Shown one piece after another: positions 31,325-33,013 of a stretch of 33,013 nucleotides of DNA. The DNA comes from Gymnopilus junonius (Eukaryota > Basidiomycota > Agaricomycetes > Agaricales > Galerinaceae). Below the pieces are notes generated by a model. It made no database searches. It saw only the letters and a list, made by a program, of their open reading frames with translations, and had not been told where the DNA came from. The translations under genes and the position numbers were made by a program. Location: contig JADNYJ010000361.1 of the NCBI GenBank assembly GCA_015501075.1, positions 1 through 33,013 of the forward strand, given 5' to 3'. Position 1 is the stretch's first letter, and each line of letters starts with the position of its first letter.

Positions 31325-32301
31325 TCATGGTGTATTCCAATGTCCACCACACCATTGTTGCCCAGCTGTGCAAATGCTTCTTTCACAACTCCCTTGATAT
31401 CCAAGTTGTTAGGCATCTTTAGATCTCGATTACGGGCAGTGGCAACAGCCCGGATAGACTCCTGCACAAATAGCTGCCAAACCTGGCGACGTGTGATCTG
31501 GATTGAGTTGGTGTTGTTAGAATTGCTGTCATTCCAGAACTGAGTGTAAGCAGATGCTGAGGCATGGAAGTTGTATACACCACTCAGAATAGTGCGAGAG
31601 AACTCGCGATCTGTCCACAGTGCATGGCCTGCCTTGAGATAGCGTGCAGAGTTGAGATACCGCTTCTGATGAATAGCTGGTGTATGTTCATGGTCGGCAT
31701 GATAGATTGTGTTGCAAGCTGTACATTTACCTGTCAGTACAGGCACATCATGATAGACTGTGTTTCCCTTGATTAATGCAACAAGAGGAATGTCTCGGAT
31801 ACTTGTAATCTGTCGCAATGAACGTGGATAACAGTCACCATTGCAACAGTACATTGCACGTGGACAAACAACAGCAGCAGCCTGGATAGACTTGTATGAC
31901 ACTGGCTGAACTTTGAAGCGCAGTTCATTCCTATCATTATAGTGTGGAGTAAGCTTGAGGATGCTTGCAAGGTCATCAAGCATGTATGACAAGTAATCAA
32001 CATGTTGAGCTTCTGTGGTAGGACGATTCTGAGACTGGAACAATGTTGAGGTACTGTCCTGTAGATGATGCATTACTGCATGTGCAAATGCTCGTATCCA
32101 ACTATTGGACACCCGACCTTGCTCATCTTCAAACTCTTTGCGCTTCTGCCTTGCATGGAGATTGAGCAAGTCAGTGTTCTCTGTCATTGAGAACAGCACT
32201 GTTAGAACAGTGGCCAGTGATACATGAGAGCTGAAGTTGTTTTCTACAAAGTGTGCAAAAACAGAGAAGGGGAGATTGGGAAAGTCTTGCATTTTAGACA
32301 T
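31309..32301 (-). pseudogene. KDZ transposase gene, 5' half (CxC5-like cluster)
   Basis: It starts at ATG 32301 (MSKMQDFPNLPFSVF) and is open for about 331 codons to CSECS at the insertion point. Joining to 11843 restores HPYKSSAGN in frame. The Cys cluster (about 31860-31700) includes CPRAMYCCNGDC and, further on, GKCTACNTIYHADHEH, as in CxC5-like clusters linked to KDZ transposases. These clusters are thought to bind DNA or metal. No frameshift or stop is seen in this half, in contrast to the three TGAs in the other half. The open frame beyond 31309 reads antisense LINE tail and is not part of the protein. Family name is by recall. Confidence 0.8.
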
Positions 32302-33013
32302 TGCAGAGTATGACCAGACTGGGTTTGATCAAGTTCCAACACCTCAATGATCTGTGAACTTGAAAAGAAGCAAAATGCTAAACTAAGCTAAACTGGAACT
32401 AGCTAACTCAGGGGTCACCTTCAGGTGTTGCCTGAGTATTATTGTCACCGTATTGGCAGGACAACCTTCCTTACTAGCAGCAGCTTAAGGCTGGGCCTGG
32501 CAAGGGTTGTAAAAAGTGGAGGAAAGCTAAGAGTCCATAAACGAGTTAAAAAGCAAGTTCACAAATCATGCAGCTACAGGGCTCAATGGGTAGAGAACTG
32601 CAGCTATCTGAGGCACAAGGTGTGGGAACGTGTCAAGTAACAGTGGGCCAAAAATAAGCAACTCAGTGCATGTAACTGAAAAGTTATTATACACTAAAGT
32701 ACAGTAAGTTACTAGCATCTTGATGAAATAGCTGGGCACTTGCCTGAAGTCTGGGGTGGGTTGACTGAGGATGTCTGGTTCAAGGTGGGGGTTTATATCT
32801 TCAGTCAGTTCATTTCCAAATTTGGAAGTTTCTAAAAAATAAGATACATCCATCAAATGCTAAGGTGATCAATACAGATACATACAGATAGTAGGACCTA
32901 ATCTAATCTGATAAGATAAGCTTAAAAAAGACACATGCTGCATCTCAGAAATAGTGTCAACAAATCTTGGAGAAGGTTATATACTTAAGTTAAACATCAT
33001 GGGATGTGAACTG
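32302..33013. other. Upstream flank of the KDZ gene, no gene recognised
   Basis: Only short unsupported open frames occur. The stretch should contain the promoter of the minus-strand KDZ gene and possibly the end of its transposon, but I could not identify a TATA box, terminal inverted repeat or TSD. It continues beyond the window. Confidence 0.5.

Noticed and set aside
32578..32640. tRNA or SINE-like segment (GGGCTCAATGGGTAGAG)
   Set aside because: The D-arm-like string has no convincing B-box or cloverleaf.

Overview
This window is a nested transposon cluster from a fungal nuclear genome, most likely a mushroom-forming basidiomycete (Agaricomycetes). The evidence is short introns of 51-60 nt, a KDZ-type transposase with CxC5/CxC6-like cysteine clusters, a Tad1-like LINE (APE endonuclease, reverse transcriptase, RNase H), a Ty1/copia element, and a DUF6729-like protein with a 3'-5' exonuclease domain. 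No ordinary housekeeping gene, rRNA or complete tRNA was recognised. The species cannot be named from the sequence.

Layout. 1-4173 (+): a decayed multi-exon gene with a Cys-containing N-terminal domain, a DDE/RNase H-fold-like stretch, a DEDDy exonuclease domain and a Cys-rich tail. 4174-5756: AT-rich, no gene recognised. 5757-7097: arrays of a 12-bp minisatellite in two opposite orientations, running into a hairpin and a CACTT... terminus at 7169 that cuts LINE copy A. 7170-10174 (-): LINE A, its 5' part only. 10196-10395: a GGAGTC-rich minisatellite. 10552-11859 and 31309-32301 (-): the two halves of one KDZ transposase gene, separated by about 19.5 kb of inserted DNA. 32302-33013: no gene seen.

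The 19.5 kb insert is a set of nested retrotransposons whose order of arrival can be read from target-site duplications (TSDs). LINE B (+, 11860-31308) entered the KDZ gene, leaving a 16-bp TSD. A copia element (15475-22278) then entered LINE B. A 5'-truncated LINE D (-, 19762-21424) entered the copia reverse transcriptase, leaving a 15-16 bp TSD. Independently, a full-length 6.4 kb LINE C (-, 23079-29471) entered LINE B, leaving a 15-bp TSD. Removing the inserts and one TSD copy restores the KDZ and copia reading frames exactly.

All elements look inactive. The KDZ gene and the copia element are broken mainly by in-frame TGA codons, several at positions where related sequences have arginine. 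At two sites a sister LINE copy still has CGA where another has TGA, so C-to-T decay at CpG is directly visible. The LINE copies also carry many one-base frameshifts. Some lie in homopolymers, so consensus errors in the assembly cannot be excluded. The points most worth follow-up are the nested chronology, the UAAUG overlap between LINE ORF1 and ORF2, the tRNA-like box in the LINE 3' tail, the copia primer-binding site that matches the initiator tRNA-Met anticodon arm, and the inverted minisatellite next to a CACTA-like terminus.
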